Assembly: GCA_914767715.1 (NCBI GenBank)
Contig: OU612071.1
Coordinates: forward strand, 26,287,681 to 26,351,680
Reading direction: 5' to 3'
From: Membranipora membranacea
Taxonomy: Eukaryota > Bryozoa > Gymnolaemata > Cheilostomatida > Membraniporidae
DNA: 64,000 bases
Below the pieces are notes generated by a model. The model was not told the origin of the DNA and did no database searches. It saw nothing but the letters and a program-made list of their open reading frames with translations. The translations under genes and the position numbers were made by a program. Below are positions 1 to 12,900 of the stretch, piece after piece. Positions within the stretch are counted from its first letter, which is position 1. Each line of letters starts with the position of its first letter.

Positions 1-270
1 AGGCCAAGTACTCTGAAAAAGAGGATTCATTCTGGCGACCATTTCACTGCAAAGTCTGCAATAAGGTGTTCAGCCAGGCAGCCAACCTCAAAGCTTGAGA
101 GAAGCCATTTGCATGCTCTACATGTCACAAAACTTTCTCTAAGAGTAAGAGTGTGACAACTAACATTCGGACACTATCTGGCAGCAGGCCCTACAAGTGC
201 CTTGTATGACACAAAGGCTTCATCCACACTTACTGAGCAACCATAAATCGGCATTGGTGAAAAGTCATGT
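1..270 (+). pseudogene. C2H2 zinc-finger gene fragment, broken
   Basis: Conceptual translation shows pieces of successive Krüppel-type fingers: a linker-like KKRIHSGD, then PFHCKVCNKVFSQAANL, then EKPFACSTCHKTFSKS, then SRPYKCLV. Finger Cys pairs and TGEKPF-like linkers are recognisable. Reading needs a frameshift after the first linker (near base 40) and crosses several stops: a TGA right after the second finger helix, where a His is expected, and others further on. Expected finger histidines are missing. It is therefore a decayed remnant of a DNA-binding protein gene. The same remnant sits at 32049-32320, so the decay predates the duplication. Confidence 0.75.
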
Positions 271-2028
271 GAGTGCACTTTTTTTTTCATGAGCTTCAGT
301 CATTCAGGTAACCCGAAGTGACGCATGAAAAGTACACAAGCATCACAAAATCACGATTCTCCAGCCTCCTCCTCTTCATCTCAGTTACCAAAACTAAAAA
401 TATGCTGGCTGTCGAAATCAGCCTCAGGCATTTACAAGTATGAAGGTTTTGACATAGAATAGTTATTAGTAACTGTTTGGGTTGGTGATTTTTTCACAGA
501 TTCAGCAAGATATCTGCTTAGGAAACGACAAAATGTAGTCTTAACTCAGTGCAAAGGCAGCAATAGCACACATTGTGATTATTTGAATATTATACCTGAG
601 ATTATTAATCATCATTAAGGTGCCAAAACATAATTCTTAAGATTGGTATTATTTTGTGATCATTGTTGGCAAAGTTTTCCATGGTTTTTAAGCGCACACC
701 TGTTCATTATTGACTCAGTAAAAATTCTGCACATACAATAGATCTTTCAATCATAAAAGCCTCGAACAACAGCTGATGTGTGGGGAAATTAGTTCTATCA
801 GATAGCTTTCAACACCCAAACATAATGCAGATAGAAGGTACAAATGAAGTCATTAAAATGGCAGATAGGTGATCTGTCCCTTTCGGAATGATTCTAAATG
901 TATCTACCCTTGAGATGGAACAGCCGGCAATAGGGGAGAAATTTGACAATAGGGGGGACAGTTTACATTAGTTGGGACAGTAGCTTACTATTTATTAGGA
1001 TGGACAAATTAGAATAAGAATTATAAAAATGAAGATAGAACCAGTATTCTAAATTTCAAATCAAAACCAAGACACTAGAAATAATCATTTATACAGAGTT
1101 GCCCACTTTTTCAATAGGAAGGGGTAACTCCAAACGTAACTGAACATAATCAACAATAGGCGAGAGAGAGGTGCTGATCTGTTTGGTCCCGGGGTTTTGC
1201 CTCTAGCAGATTGAATATCCAACCATAACACAGCAGCAAACGCTTTCTGTAGACCAGACACCATCAAAATGAGCAAATAAACAAAAGGAGGAATATTTTT
1301 TATCTGGCTATATATCAGAAGGTTTTGCGCATTTTCCGTCCTTGAAACCTTACAATAAAAAATATGTAATTTGAGACTTTGTTGGATTTAATGTGGTAGT
1401 AAGAGGATTAATGACCTTAGTCCTTGAGTAATGAGTATAATAACCTTCAAGAGAAGCCTGTTGATACTATTGTAAAACAGTCTATTGTCATTTTACAAGT
1501 CGGAGAGAAATTAAGCTCTTTTGAAGCATTTATTACAGAAAATTTAGTCATCATGGCGAGGAGCATGGAAAAATGATTAAGAATGGATATTAAAGTTGAC
1601 AGTACAATGGAGAAATCTTGAGTGTGTAGTACCGTTTTTTCATTATAACAAATAATATTCTCTTAGTTGCAGCGAGTGGTGCATTTTACTTTCGTCCAAT
1701 CAGACCTAATGAGATCGATAAGAACTCGAAGACCTTCCATACCTGAAAGAAATTTTTTTATTAAAACAGACACATAAACACTGTTACATATGTTAGCATG
1801 TATTACATACTGCGTGAATAAATTGGTACTACGTATAATCATTCTTATACTATATACTTATATTCTATTTTCTTTGATATGTTAGGAAAGTCAACTGTTT
1901 TCAATGCTTCGTACAAAAATAAAATGAAATTTTAATTATTTTGAATAGTTTTCAATCATTGCAATTTTAAATCTAAAGGTCACCATACAGTCAGTTAATA
2001 AACATAACAGATAACTAGTCATACTCAC
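271..2028. other. No gene seen; small relic of a foldback-type terminal sequence
   Basis: No exon with splice signals or family similarity was found. Around 931-978 the sequence CAATAGGGGGGACAGTTTAC appears. It is the same core as the subterminal repeats of the transposon at 18951-22486, so it probably marks an old solo end of a related element. It is also present in duplication copy 2 near 32979-33027. Confidence 0.5.
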
Positions 2029-3040
2029 TTATACAGCAGCCATTAAATGGAAAATGTCCCTCACAGCATCTGGTATACTGATCCGCTCTACATACTGGTG
2101 TCTCCATTCTATAGGCTGTTGTATAAGTGCTGCAGGCGAATGGTCTGAAAAACAGTACAAACAATAGGTATAATCTAATATAGTCATATAAGGGGAATCA
2201 AAACTCAAATTATATAGCCACAACATTTTCTGCCGTCACACCGAAACTTTTCAAATCAAATCGGCATTTTTTTTAACCACCTGCATACCAGCAAACATTG
2301 TCAATTTTGTTTGGTGTATGATCTATCTACCTGGTCACAGTTCTGCTTCTTGTTGTGGTGCGTCAAAAGCTGGAAGTCCTGTAGTATTCTCTGACCATGT
2401 AGTTACAAGTCGAGTGAACTTGTTTAGAGTAGGACACCGAGCGGGGTGTAAGAGGAACTCCACAACACCAGGCTCAACATTTAGTGTTGGCTGCCCCATC
2501 ACTAAAATTGAACAATTATCATAAAGAAAAATGAAAATTCAAAAATTGGAAAAATGGAACAGTCTAGTCAATGCTCACAGATGGTCTCTTGCATCAAAAA
2601 TTGACCTGTCATGAGAAAATATTGAGAGAGTGCAATATAAAATGGTAATAAATTGAGAGATGAATATGGAATGATGCGAAAAATAAGCTAATAAACAATT
2701 TACAGTGGAAGGTAGTGTGTTGGAGCTTTACTCACTATGAAGCAATAGGATAGAATCGAGCTGCTGATATAGATCTGGTGGATGATGTGGAAGTCACTCC
2801 TGAATCATCCTGCACTGTTTGTATCATATAATCCTTCAAATAAAGAATATTATTTCAATCCATCCCCATTTCTTTAAAATCAAGTTTGTGTTATTGTTGA
2901 TCTTCATGTCACCTAAACAACTGATAACATACCATTGAGATGATGATATGAGATAAACACCTACCTTATACACTTGAGGGAGGAGCGAGTTTAAAGATAT
3001 GAGAGCTGCAGCACTGGACAATAACTCAGCAACGGCTGCT
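2029..3040 (-). pseudogene. Multi-exon gene of unknown family, disabled (copy 1)
   Basis: Four exon-like blocks read on the minus strand with GT/AG edges: about 3040-2965, 2833-2736, 2501-2331 and 2144-2029. Block 1 reads AVAELLSSAAALISLNSLL. Block 3 has about 54 open codons, including LHPARCPTLNKFTRLVTTW. Block 4 reads PIEWRHQYVERISIPDAV and ends at a TAA. Blocks 1 to 2 and 3 to 4 join in frame, but block 2 to 3 is off by one base. A TGA at 2337-2335 interrupts block 3 in both duplication copies. A 3-bp in-frame deletion in block 1 of copy 2 suggests past coding constraint. I do not recognise the family. It could also be a chance run of open frames. Confidence 0.4.
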
Positions 3041-3059
3041 AACTAAGCATAGCTCTAAT

Positions 3060-4580
3060 TGGTTACAGCTAAGATGAACACAGCTACTACACTGATTCTA
3101 ACACAAATACTATAAATTATTATACTTGAGTTGTTCTGTCACAGCGTGTTAAGATGATAAGTCAATGCAACCGATTGTGCTATGTATTGAACTTTCCATA
3201 ATTTTTATAACAATGAGGAAGCAGTAGCTAAGGCAGTGGTCACCATCCCCCCCCCCCGTTACCGACATAGCCTGTGATATTTCAGAATTAGTGGTTCCTC
3301 GTTAGACTTAGCAGGTTGACATTGGCAACTAAGTTACCATACTGACTCTCGTGATCTGACTGGGCATGTAGATCACTGATAAACTAGGCTATCATTACCA
3401 CAAAGAGAATGTCGTAAGGCCAAGTATGTATCATGCATGACTTGAATTTGCGCATGTGCAAGAACAATGAGTTTAGTCTGGGTTCTAATTGCAATTTTGG
3501 TCTGGGGAGAGAGGACACCCCCTGCATAAATTGCCAGTCAAATTTAGCTAATTGTGACAATAGAAGATAACTCTTTCTAACAATTCTGCACGCATTTGAT
3601 TGTGTGCCACCAGAGCAGGTAGCCAATCAGATGGCTTCGGAATTCCGAGACTCAATTTTGCAGAGATCAGCTCATGCCCAGAGCTGAGCATGCGCAGAAT
3701 GCTAAGTTACTATGTAAATTAAAACTTGGTGCGTGGAATTTGGCAGCTGTCAACACAGGTTTTATCATCATGGTGAAGGAAGTCTGAATCATACAGGGTC
3801 ATCCAAGCTTAGCATTGTAAGCAGTTTGATTGCGGTATTGACTTAACAGTTCCGGAAGGGGGGGAGTAAAACATCAAATAAATATGCTTCACTAAAGTTG
3901 TATACCGCGACCTGTCTAGGTTTATTAATATGCCCATGGAACTAACAAATTGTATAGCACAGTGTGGTATAGGACCATAAAGTATATAATACAGCATGAG
4001 ATGGTTAGTATGGTATGGTCCAGTGTAGCACAGTGTAGGTCAGTGCAGTTGAGTTCGATGCGGCGTTCTGGCATTTCTGCACCCAAATATCTTGAGGTAT
4101 AGGGTATTGCAAACCAGTAATTTTTCTTAGTTTTGATCTGGATTGAGCCGAACACTTTGGTGCAAAGATAGCAAATCTGAATTGGCTGCTTTCACACTGA
4201 CAGCCTGTAACTGAGCCACAGAGTATTTTTCCAGGGTCAAAATATGTCATGATGAGAAACTGGTACCAATACAAGAGGATGTTGACCTATCTACATACTT
4301 TTAGATAAAAAATCTCTGATGAAGTAACTGCATTGATGAATGGAAAAAAACTGATTCTTTCTTTCACCACCAAAATATTACGGGCTTTTAGTAGGAAACA
4401 AAATAAATCCTACAAGTATCATAATATTGTCAATTACAACGTAATTATGGTTGCTGTGTTTGATTAGTTGTAGAAAATTTAGCTTCATGTTAATGTAAAG
4501 CGCAGCACTGAGACAAATCTAACACAGAAATATTGACATAACTGATTTTTAATTCATCACATATCTGTTGTACTGGGTCT
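3060..4580. other. No gene seen; poly-C tract
   Basis: Open frames here are short and lack splice context or family similarity. A run of 11 C at 3247-3257 varies in length between the duplication copies (16 C in the other), as expected for homopolymer slippage. The segment 3384-4274 contains overlapping antisense open frames that stay open in both copies. The copies are too similar for that to be evidence of coding. Confidence 0.4.
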
Positions 4581-4599
4581 AATGAGAAACCAATTATTC

Positions 4600-7500
4600 T
4601 CATATATCATAGGCTATGCTTCTGGTGGGGGGGGGGGGGGGTGTGGTGACAGAGTCGAAATTTTAAATCAAGGTACACATCATTTGTTTCATCACCTCCA
4701 CAACTTAATGTGGTGTGTCAGACCAATTATCATCAATCTCGACTGGCATCTACCATTCAAAAATATCATGTGCCTAGCTCTTAGCAATATTTTACCCAGC
4801 CTGTCAACATCTGTTTCTTGCTATCAATGATTCATGTGAGAATTTTGATCAAAATTTGCGAAATATATCATAAACAACCTTCAAAAACAATAGAATTGTT
4901 AAGGATAGAGATCTATCAGTGATTTGGAGCCTTGACACTTTTGACACTAATGATTACTTTGAGGAACAAAAAATCATCAAAATCACCCAAAAGCTGGCTA
5001 TAAATCAATGATATGTATAGCTCTTAATAAAATTCCAAGAGTGTAAAATATTTGTGGTGAATTATTGACATTTTTCTAAATACATTTGCAGACTCTTCAT
5101 TTAGCAAATAAGCGCTTGACCAAGCTCACCCCGAAAATCATGGTAAAAACCAGCATGTCATTGAGAGGTCATTGTCATAGCAATCATCTTAATCAAACAA
5201 AAATTATGATAGAAATTGCAAATACATTGTCTGTGACAAAGGTTGATTTCTTTCCAGTTTTGGTTACCTAGTGTCAGCTTTGTTTACAGATTATGAGCCA
5301 GCATAATATAAGTGCCCACCCTCTAGCAGGCAAATAATCAACTGAACAAGTTAACTGTACCAATGAGTCTGAAAAAGGAAATTTAGTCTAATTGTTATCA
5401 TTTCTGTATGACATGATTTTGACAGTGAAAGCTTGTTCGCCAATAATTGATATTTCAAGGAACTGAAACTAGTATCAACGGCAAATCAAACATTTTTCCC
5501 GCAAGTGATTTTACAGTGAAAATGATTCTTATCTTGGCAGCAATGGTGACCTTCAAAGTATGTTCTCCCCACCCTGGTTTTCAAACACCCAATGTACTCC
5601 AGAGTATCAAGCAGAGCCAAGCACTCCTTAAACACTATCGGTTATGAAGCAGAGAATAAAAGACTGGGTTGTGAAATCAAAAGATTGCAATTTCAAGAAA
5701 TTATAGATACGCATACGCAAACTAAATGGTTAAGACGCACACATAGCATATTGATCATCAAACTAATTTTGATACTACAAGAAGCAGCACAGAAAAAATG
5801 TGGTGCAACTTTATAACCATTGCAATCAGCATGAAAAAACTCTACCAGAAACCACTTGTCCAACAGATTTCATAACTGGAGTTGAATTTCTAACCACAAT
5901 TTGCATAGGCTAAGATAATCAAATTCGTAAAAATTATTTTAACATTGATAGATATGTTGCAAATATTTAATTTATCAAGGTACTATAATTTGTGGTTAAA
6001 GTGGACTTTTTTCGTTGTGGGTACTCTATTATCAAGGTTGAAAAACATTTTGAGAATTTTTTGCAATTTCTAGGTCAAATTATGCAGAAATAAGGATTTT
6101 TTTTGTATTAGGTTTCTGCTTGTAGAATTCTTTTATTGTTAATTATATTGTATGTGATGTTTGTTATTGAAAATATTTTGGACCGTGTTATTAAGCTGTT
6201 TATCTAGATATTTTAGCCTTGTTAGCTAAGTCAGTTGCTTGTTTTTCAGCCGAAGAGTTGAATAAAATGTCGACTGGCTAATTATGAAATCACTCAGCTG
6301 TCACTAGACAACAATTTTGGTTCCGTCAAAAATCTATTACTGGTATGAAGTCTATCACTGTCAAAGTCATTGAGTTTGGTGATTGTTTTCAACAGGATTT
6401 CCCATTATAATTCACAAACTGCCCAGCAATAATAGCTCGCAAGTGCCAGACAAATTCATGTTCACCCACACAAGTTTGTGAAGTGGCTGATTCATTTTTT
6501 TACCCGTTTGATGAGAGGTGTTTGTTCCTGAAAACAACCATCAGTGTCAAAAATGTGTCACTGTAAATATCCCTGATATATTTTCACTGCACTTGATTTG
6601 ACACTGTTTAACAATAATAATCAACTTACGAGATGAGGAACTAAAATTATCCTCAAATTGTGTCTACCATTCAAACATACGTGTGCTTAGGCGCTGCTGA
6701 GCAATATTTTTCAAGCCTGTCAATATCTGTTAGTTGTCATCACTGACTCATGTGTGGTTTTTCGAACATAATTTGCGAAAATATTTTATCAACAACCCTT
6801 TAAAGCAATTACTTTAACAGCAAAAGAGTTCTTGCAAGTAATTAGTTCATGAAGGAACTTTTGATTCATCATCAACCCACAGCTGCATTTTAAGTTCCTA
6901 AAGTCTCTTGTTCCTTGTTTGAACAGCGTAATTTATTTTTAGATATTGATGATGTGTTTCACAAATTGTTACAGTCCAGATTTCTGGCTGGCAAATCAAA
7001 CTTTGCTTCTAATGGCAAGTTGAGGGAAATAAATATCTCAATATCAAACGGCAGCTTTTCCAAATAACGTATTCTTATGCACATTTTCAATAACAACCCA
7101 GAAATAACGATATTGAAAGTGAATTTCTCAAATGATTAATGATATTTCAAGTAACTATAACTTTTCATAATTCGCTGCTTCAAATCTACACTGTACATGC
7201 ATAGTCTTCTATGAATATTTTTGCATTGTGATCTAGGACAACTCCTTGTGTCCGAGGCAGTCACTGAGAGAAATTGTCAACAATTTGAGTTCCTTCATAT
7301 TCCCATTACTGGCATGAATGCTATATCTGTCAAAATAGCTGTGTTTAATAATTGTTTTCAACATGATTGTCCTTTATAATTCGCAAGATGCCTCACATGA
7401 ATATGATCATAATGACCAGTTAGTGTCATGCGGTTTAACCACACAACTTCAACCAGGCGCTGGTTCAGTTGCATATATGCCAATCATTTTGGTTGAGACT

Positions 7501-8100
7501 TGTTTTATCCCTCAAAATAATAAATAATAAATATCAGTGTCAAAAAATTTGTCATTGTAAAAGTTCCTGATAATTTGGGGTGCATTTCGCAATTTTGGTG
7601 GTTGCAAGCCAGAATGGCGAAGAACATATTTTTAAGGTCACTTTCGGTGGCAAGATAAAATAATTGTACACTATACAACCTACAATCAGAATTCACAAAG
7701 AAATTCAGTTACTCAAAATATTCATTGTCAGCAAAGACCCTATCACTGTCTAACTCTTAGTCGGTTATGAATGTTCTCCAATTCACTTTGCCCTATAATT
7801 AGTTCCTCAAAGTAACCATGAGTGTCAAAAATGTGTCATTGCCATGACTTTTCATATATTACAGTGCAGAAAGTCATTTGAGTTGTTGCAACCCAAGGTT
7901 TGGGAAATCATAGTTTGAAGGCCACCATCGGTGCCAAAGTATGAAAAATGTGCGTTGCAAAAGATATTCAGCGGGAACAAAATACACACAAATTTGTTTA
8001 GCAGCTGAAACTTGTGATAACTACGATTATTTGAATACAACAGGTTGAAATGATGACAATTATGTGACAGCCATTTTATTCAGAATTTTTACTGTAAACT
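4600..8100. repeat. Old, degenerate tandem repeat region
   Basis: Several blocks recur with clear but imperfect similarity. About 4735-4875 resembles 6660-6800 (shared CTACCATTCAAA, AGCAATATTTT and CCTGTCAA segments). About 6310-6425 resembles 7275-7395 (shared ATTACTGG.ATGAA and TTGTTTTCAACA). A block around AGTGTCAAAAATGTGTCA recurs near 6545, 7535 and 7820. Repeat spacing is roughly 0.3, 1 and 1.9 kb. No coding frame is shared by the repeats. A poly-G run of 15 at 4627-4641 is 13 in copy 2. The region reads as an ancient non-coding amplification that has since diverged. Confidence 0.55.
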
Positions 8101-8126
8101 ACGATATCAGATCATTTATATTCATC

Positions 8127-8704
8127 CAGGAGTCAGGAGTGGTCTAATAGTTAAGGGTACGGGCTAGTGATCTTCGAGGTCCAGGTTAAATTAACCCCTC
8201 ACTGGCAATTATTTATGATTTGGTACTAGAAAACCATTTATCCTAGCCAGGACCCTGCAGAACGGGGCTAAAAATACCTGAGGTCCCCTATGTGTTTGCA
8301 CACCCCAGACAATGTAAGATGAACCCCCTCTTGACACAGTATTGGGTGTGCATCAGTACTGGGTTCCAGGTCCTGTTATCTCTCAAGATCTTCTAAGATG
8401 ATGATGATTTATTTTTCGTGCTCTAGGTCTTATTTGACTGACCTATTCAACGCCCCCCCCCCCCCCTTAAGCGCAGGTGGCTTGTACGGGGTAGCACCCT
8501 ATACCCTTGCCCGCCGTTGCCGGCCACTCATTTTTGAAGAGGCAGAGTGGATCTCCTGTATTTTTGGTCCTGATCTGAACAGACTTGGCCAGGATTAATG
8601 ACTTGCCAGTGCCCACTCAGAAATGACAGTTGGGCCAGGAATCAAAGCTGGATCATAAGATCACAAGTCCTTACCCTTAACCGTCGGACCACTCCTGACT
8701 CCTG
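8127..8704. repeat. SINE-like element with inverted tRNA-like ends (copy 1)
   Basis: The left end reads CAGGAGTCAGGAGTGGTC and the right end is its exact reverse complement. Inward from each end the two arms stay similar for about 70 bases, with TTAAGGGTA and GTGATCTT shared. The order AGTGGTCTAATAGTTAAGG, then GAGGTCCAGGTT, resembles the A-box and B-box region of a tRNA-Ser/Leu-like SINE head. It is probably two SINE heads facing each other, or a MITE that captured one. The middle holds a poly-C run of about 15 near 8453 and no coding frame. Confidence 0.55.
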
Positions 8705-9036
8705 TTGGATGAGAAGTGTTTTGTTCTAACTCATTGCTTATCATGTTTGTTGTCTAGAGGACCTTGACTTTATTGCCCCGAAATAACAGATAAAACAGCT
8801 GAATAGTTATATACTCTATTCTTTCTCTGCGGTTATGGTTAAGAAATATTGGTTTTGTAGAGCTAAAAAGTTACTAGTGATATAAAAGTCTGCACATTAT
8901 AAAAATACTATCTTTTGAAGAAAACGGAGTTTAAAAATTTCACACGTTGTGCTCTAAACCATTGTCTCCGTAGCTCTATCCTACCTATGATATTACAGTA
9001 GCGCCCAGATGGCAGCGTAGCTAGGGCTAATATTGG

Positions 9037-11793
9037 CTAATTGTCTGTTGCATACATACGAAGACAACGGTTCTTGAAAACTCTGGTAAAAACCTCGCAC
9101 AGAGATGGGACTTCACAGTCAGCTAAAAAGATAGCGGTTGATATAACATCATAAGTGGAGTTGCGACATGTTTTGGATATATGGCCAAATAATGTACATA
9201 GATGATAAATAAAAACACATTCAATGAAAGTATAGTAACATCGCATTCTGATTGGTTTAGAAATACCAAGAGAGGATAACTTCTTCATAACAAACAGGCG
9301 CTTACGATCTTTCTTGATTACTGCCTCAGAATGTGCCTTAAAGCTCAACTTGTGGTCAACAGTGGTACCTAAATATTCATATGACTCGACCTGCTCAACT
9401 ACTGTGCCATCGATTACCAGGGGATCACATGCACGGTTGTCTCTCATGTTGGTAAATATGAGTTATTTAGTCTCAGCGACATTGAGGAGCAGATCTTGCG
9501 AGCTAAACCAGCTGGTTAGACGTTCTGCTGCAGCAGTTAATGTAGATGGTACATTAGGATAGCATAGCTCTAGTAAGATTGTATCATCTGCATATTTGAT
9601 AAGGTGATAGTTACCCATCGATGGTACCGGCATATCCTGTACATAAATTGAGAACAGGATTGGGCTCCATACACAGCCCTGGGGCGAGCCTGATGAAGAT
9701 GTCTTAACGAGAGATTTGGCTTCTTTCGTAACCACCCACTGCTTACGATTCACCAGGAAGCTATGTATCAGGTTCAGCATGTTGTTGTGTATTGAAGCGG
9801 ACTTCAGCTTGTCTACGAGAAGTGTAGGGCTTATGGTATTAAAAGCGCTAGTAAAGTCCACAAAGAGGCAGGGGGCATAGTTCTTTGAATTTGCATCGAG
9901 GTGCTCCGTAACCGTATCTAAGAGGACAGTGAGTACATCTTCTGTTGAGCGATGCTCTCTGTAGGCAAATTGACTGTCATCTGTCAAACATTTGGTAAGT
10001 AGTGGCTTCGTGACTCGCTCAAAGGTCTTAGAGAGGACTGATGTAAGGCCTATCGGTCGATAGTCCTTGGCCACATTTGCAGTGTTTGACTTTGGGATTG
10101 GCTTGATAACAGCATTTTTTCATACATCTGGATATTTACCCTCCTTGATACAGTCATTGAATAAATCACATAGAGGATCACCAAGTGCATAGGCTGCAGT
10201 TTTGAGTAATTTACCTGGAATGCCATCTGGTCCACAGCTTTTTCCGGTGTCAGTTTGACGTAGGGTCTTGATGACGTCACCAGCAACCAGCTGAGGGATA
10301 TTATCGCTGCAGAGTGGAGGTAGCTCGGGAGGGTCCTGGGTTTTCTCGAAACGAATATAGAAGTCATTAAGAGCGTTAGGGTCTACATAACACTCTTTTG
10401 GAGGATGATTGTTTAGTTTAATAACTTCTTTCAAACGTTTCCAGGATTGCCTATCACTTGTTTTGAATTCCTGCTCTACGGTCTTAGCATAGCTTCTTTT
10501 CGCTCTCCGTATTTCACATTGTAGCTCAGTTTCTATATCATTGAGTTTGGCACGATCGCATGAATTTAGTGCAGGGGTCCGAGCCGTCAGGAGCGTTCTG
10601 ATCTTGCCAGTTATCCATGTTTTGTCATTACTGACAACTCGATTAACAGTTGGAACGCATTCATCAAGGCAAAAAGCTAGGTAATCTGATATAATTTCTG
10701 CTTTCTTAGTAGAGTCACTTACATTGTCTGTCAGCACAGACCAATCAGTAGTTTCGATAGCAGATTGCAGCTTCTCTGTGGCATCATCATTCCATTTACG
10801 GACAGGAACTGTAGTTTTCACTAGATGTCTGCTTACAGGTTTATAACGAGGGATGAGAGCTACTGGATTGTGGTCTGACGTGCCAAGTTTTCCTAGAGGG
10901 TAGCTCTTGAATGCATTCTTGAACTTTATAAAACACTTATCCAATGTTTTTGACTTCCTAGTTGGACAAGTGACCTGCTGGTCGAAGCTAGGGAGTTTAA
11001 TATCAATGTGGTTGAGGTCACCATGTGTTATTATAGTGGAATTAGGGCCGACTTCCTCAAGGGCATCTATTTGGTGATTGATTGTTTTTATGGTTTCCTT
11101 GGCAACGTTGTTAGGTGTTCACTCAAACACAGCTGCATATATCAACAATACGTGATAGCTGAGACTGCTCGTGGGGTCCAAAATGGCCGCAGGGAGATAG
11201 CCATAGTTACCAAGTAAAGGCTGGAGTGGGTCGATATGACATGAAATGAATCGCACCAATGTTTATTGATATAAAGTACTAATCAACCACCTATTGTTTT
11301 ATCCGTGCTAATTACATTCCTGTCCACCCTCACTGTCATATAATCTGCTAAGGCTATCTGAAATTTGTCTGATAGCCATGTCTCTGTTATTGCAATTAGA
11401 CAACAGTTTTGCAGTAAACTTGTTGTCAGCAAGGCTTCAAGTTGATCAACCTTGTTGTACAAACGGTTAGTATTAGCTAGCAGTATAGATGGTAGTGCTG
11501 CTTTGATCTTTCCTTTGTACTTGAGCTCCCTGAGACTTTGTCTGACTCCAGCTCGTTTGCCTCTTTTCTTGCTCCTGAGCAGCTCTGGATGACTGCACTT
11601 GATTGACTCCTTATAATTATCAGTCCACACCTGTTTTTGAGTGTCCTTCGTGGTCTTTCTGAGTTTTAGGAGACTGTTTCTATCAATTGTGGTAGCTTTG
11701 AATGATCAGAGTGGCTTATGACCAGTCAATATAGCAATAAAATCACAATTTTTTAGGAGCTCTAACAAAACACGGCCGCCATTCCCGGCGCCA
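9037..11793 (-). mobile_element. Rex1/CR1-type non-LTR retrotransposon, inactive (copy 1)
   Basis: Read on the minus strand, the element starts in a GC-rich block near 11793. A basic stretch with KKRGKRAGVR follows near 11570, then an apurinic endonuclease domain (SILLANTNRLYNKVDQLEAL and IAITETWLSD near 11480-11360; GTSDHNPVALIP near 10870). The reverse transcriptase follows, with YRPIGLTSVLSKTFE, FVDFTSAFNTISP, SSGSPQGCVWSPILFSIYV and the catalytic YADDT (about 10060-9580). The C-terminal part contains VESYEYLGTTVDHKLSF near 9390. The family makes a single polyprotein that nicks target DNA and copies its RNA there. This copy is dead: TGA at 11285-11283, TGA at 10122-10120, TAA at 9465-9463, and a frame break near 11140-11180. 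The TAA is shared with the copy at 41.05 kb. Confidence 0.9.
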
Positions 11794-11834
11794 TTAGTCT
11801 AATTAGTCTTGATTGTTTAGGAGCAAACTGGAAC

Positions 11835-12900
11835 AACTACAACTTTACCTGAAAGTGTTTCATTCACCTTCAGATAACATACTGTTATCTCTCAACTGAT
11901 AATATCTGGCAGTATGCCCATGTTTTTTTAAGTTGCAGGCCGATTAGCAGATGTTGGTGACACTGATGAAATTTTCCAACATTCCTTGGGTGCTTGGCTA
12001 ATTTTAAATCTTCCCTGTGATAGGTTATTGCTGGAAAAAAGTTTAAATGACTTTTTATCTGAATTTGAAATGAACCCAGAGCCATAAATTTATCACGAGT
12101 GACTGATGCACTTATAACTTTTTTACACATTGGGCTTGGAGTTGTCTTGTCTTGTCACAAGTGGACCCAACCATTACAATTTCAAAATTTCTTGCAAAGA
12201 TTCCCTTTCTTACACTCCTGCTCAGAACAAACCACTAATAAAGACTTCCCACGGATGTTTGAGGATGCAGTTCAGTCATCATACCATTAAAGCGGCATGA
12301 ATTCTTCTGACATTTTTAAAAATCTTGATAAATATTTGTTTTAAGTAAAATTGACCTGATTGGCAATGTTTGTCTCCTAATAGGACCGTCGATGGCTATT
12401 AGTGACAGCTTAGGGCAACATGTTCTTACTTTAGAATTATGTAGACACATAAGCCATTTTTCCTACAAGAAACAGTCAACATCAATTTAGAATGTCAAAC
12501 GATTGTTGTGACTATGAGACATTTATCCCTCTCACCTCACATAAATCGCACAAGTAAATCAACAATATATAGCTGTTCCCGCTTGATTGAGTTTAAAACT
12601 CTGATGAATCATACCCATAAAAATCAAAAGATAAATTAGACCAAATTTGCCGATGAGCCGTGGCTAAGGAGAAAATAAAGCGTGGGCGTGTAGAAACCTG
12701 TCCTTGTCCGCTTATAGCTTTTCATTGTTTTTTGTCTGCAACGAACGTTTACAGGTTTCCCAGCGCTAATTTTCCTTGTCATATGAGACCAATTTGCTAG
12801 TTGACCCTATTTACTCTATATGACTCTCAAAGCCAATCATGTCAACTTTTAACAGATGTCAGTTTGTGAAGGGGTCGCTTTTCAAACCTCATTACTATCT
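11835..12900. repeat. Diverged paralogue of 52110-53060; no intact gene
   Basis: This stretch aligns with 52110-53060 through shared blocks such as TTGGGCTTGGAGTTGTCTTG, CTGATGAAATTT and CAAACAACGAATAAAG-like sequence. On the minus strand one alignment block keeps KTRQLQAQ in both. No continuous reading frame with splice sites could be built here. It is probably the decayed 5' half of a minus-strand gene whose better copy is at 52.1-53.1 kb. The same sequence is at 43855-44920 in the second duplication copy. Confidence 0.5.
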
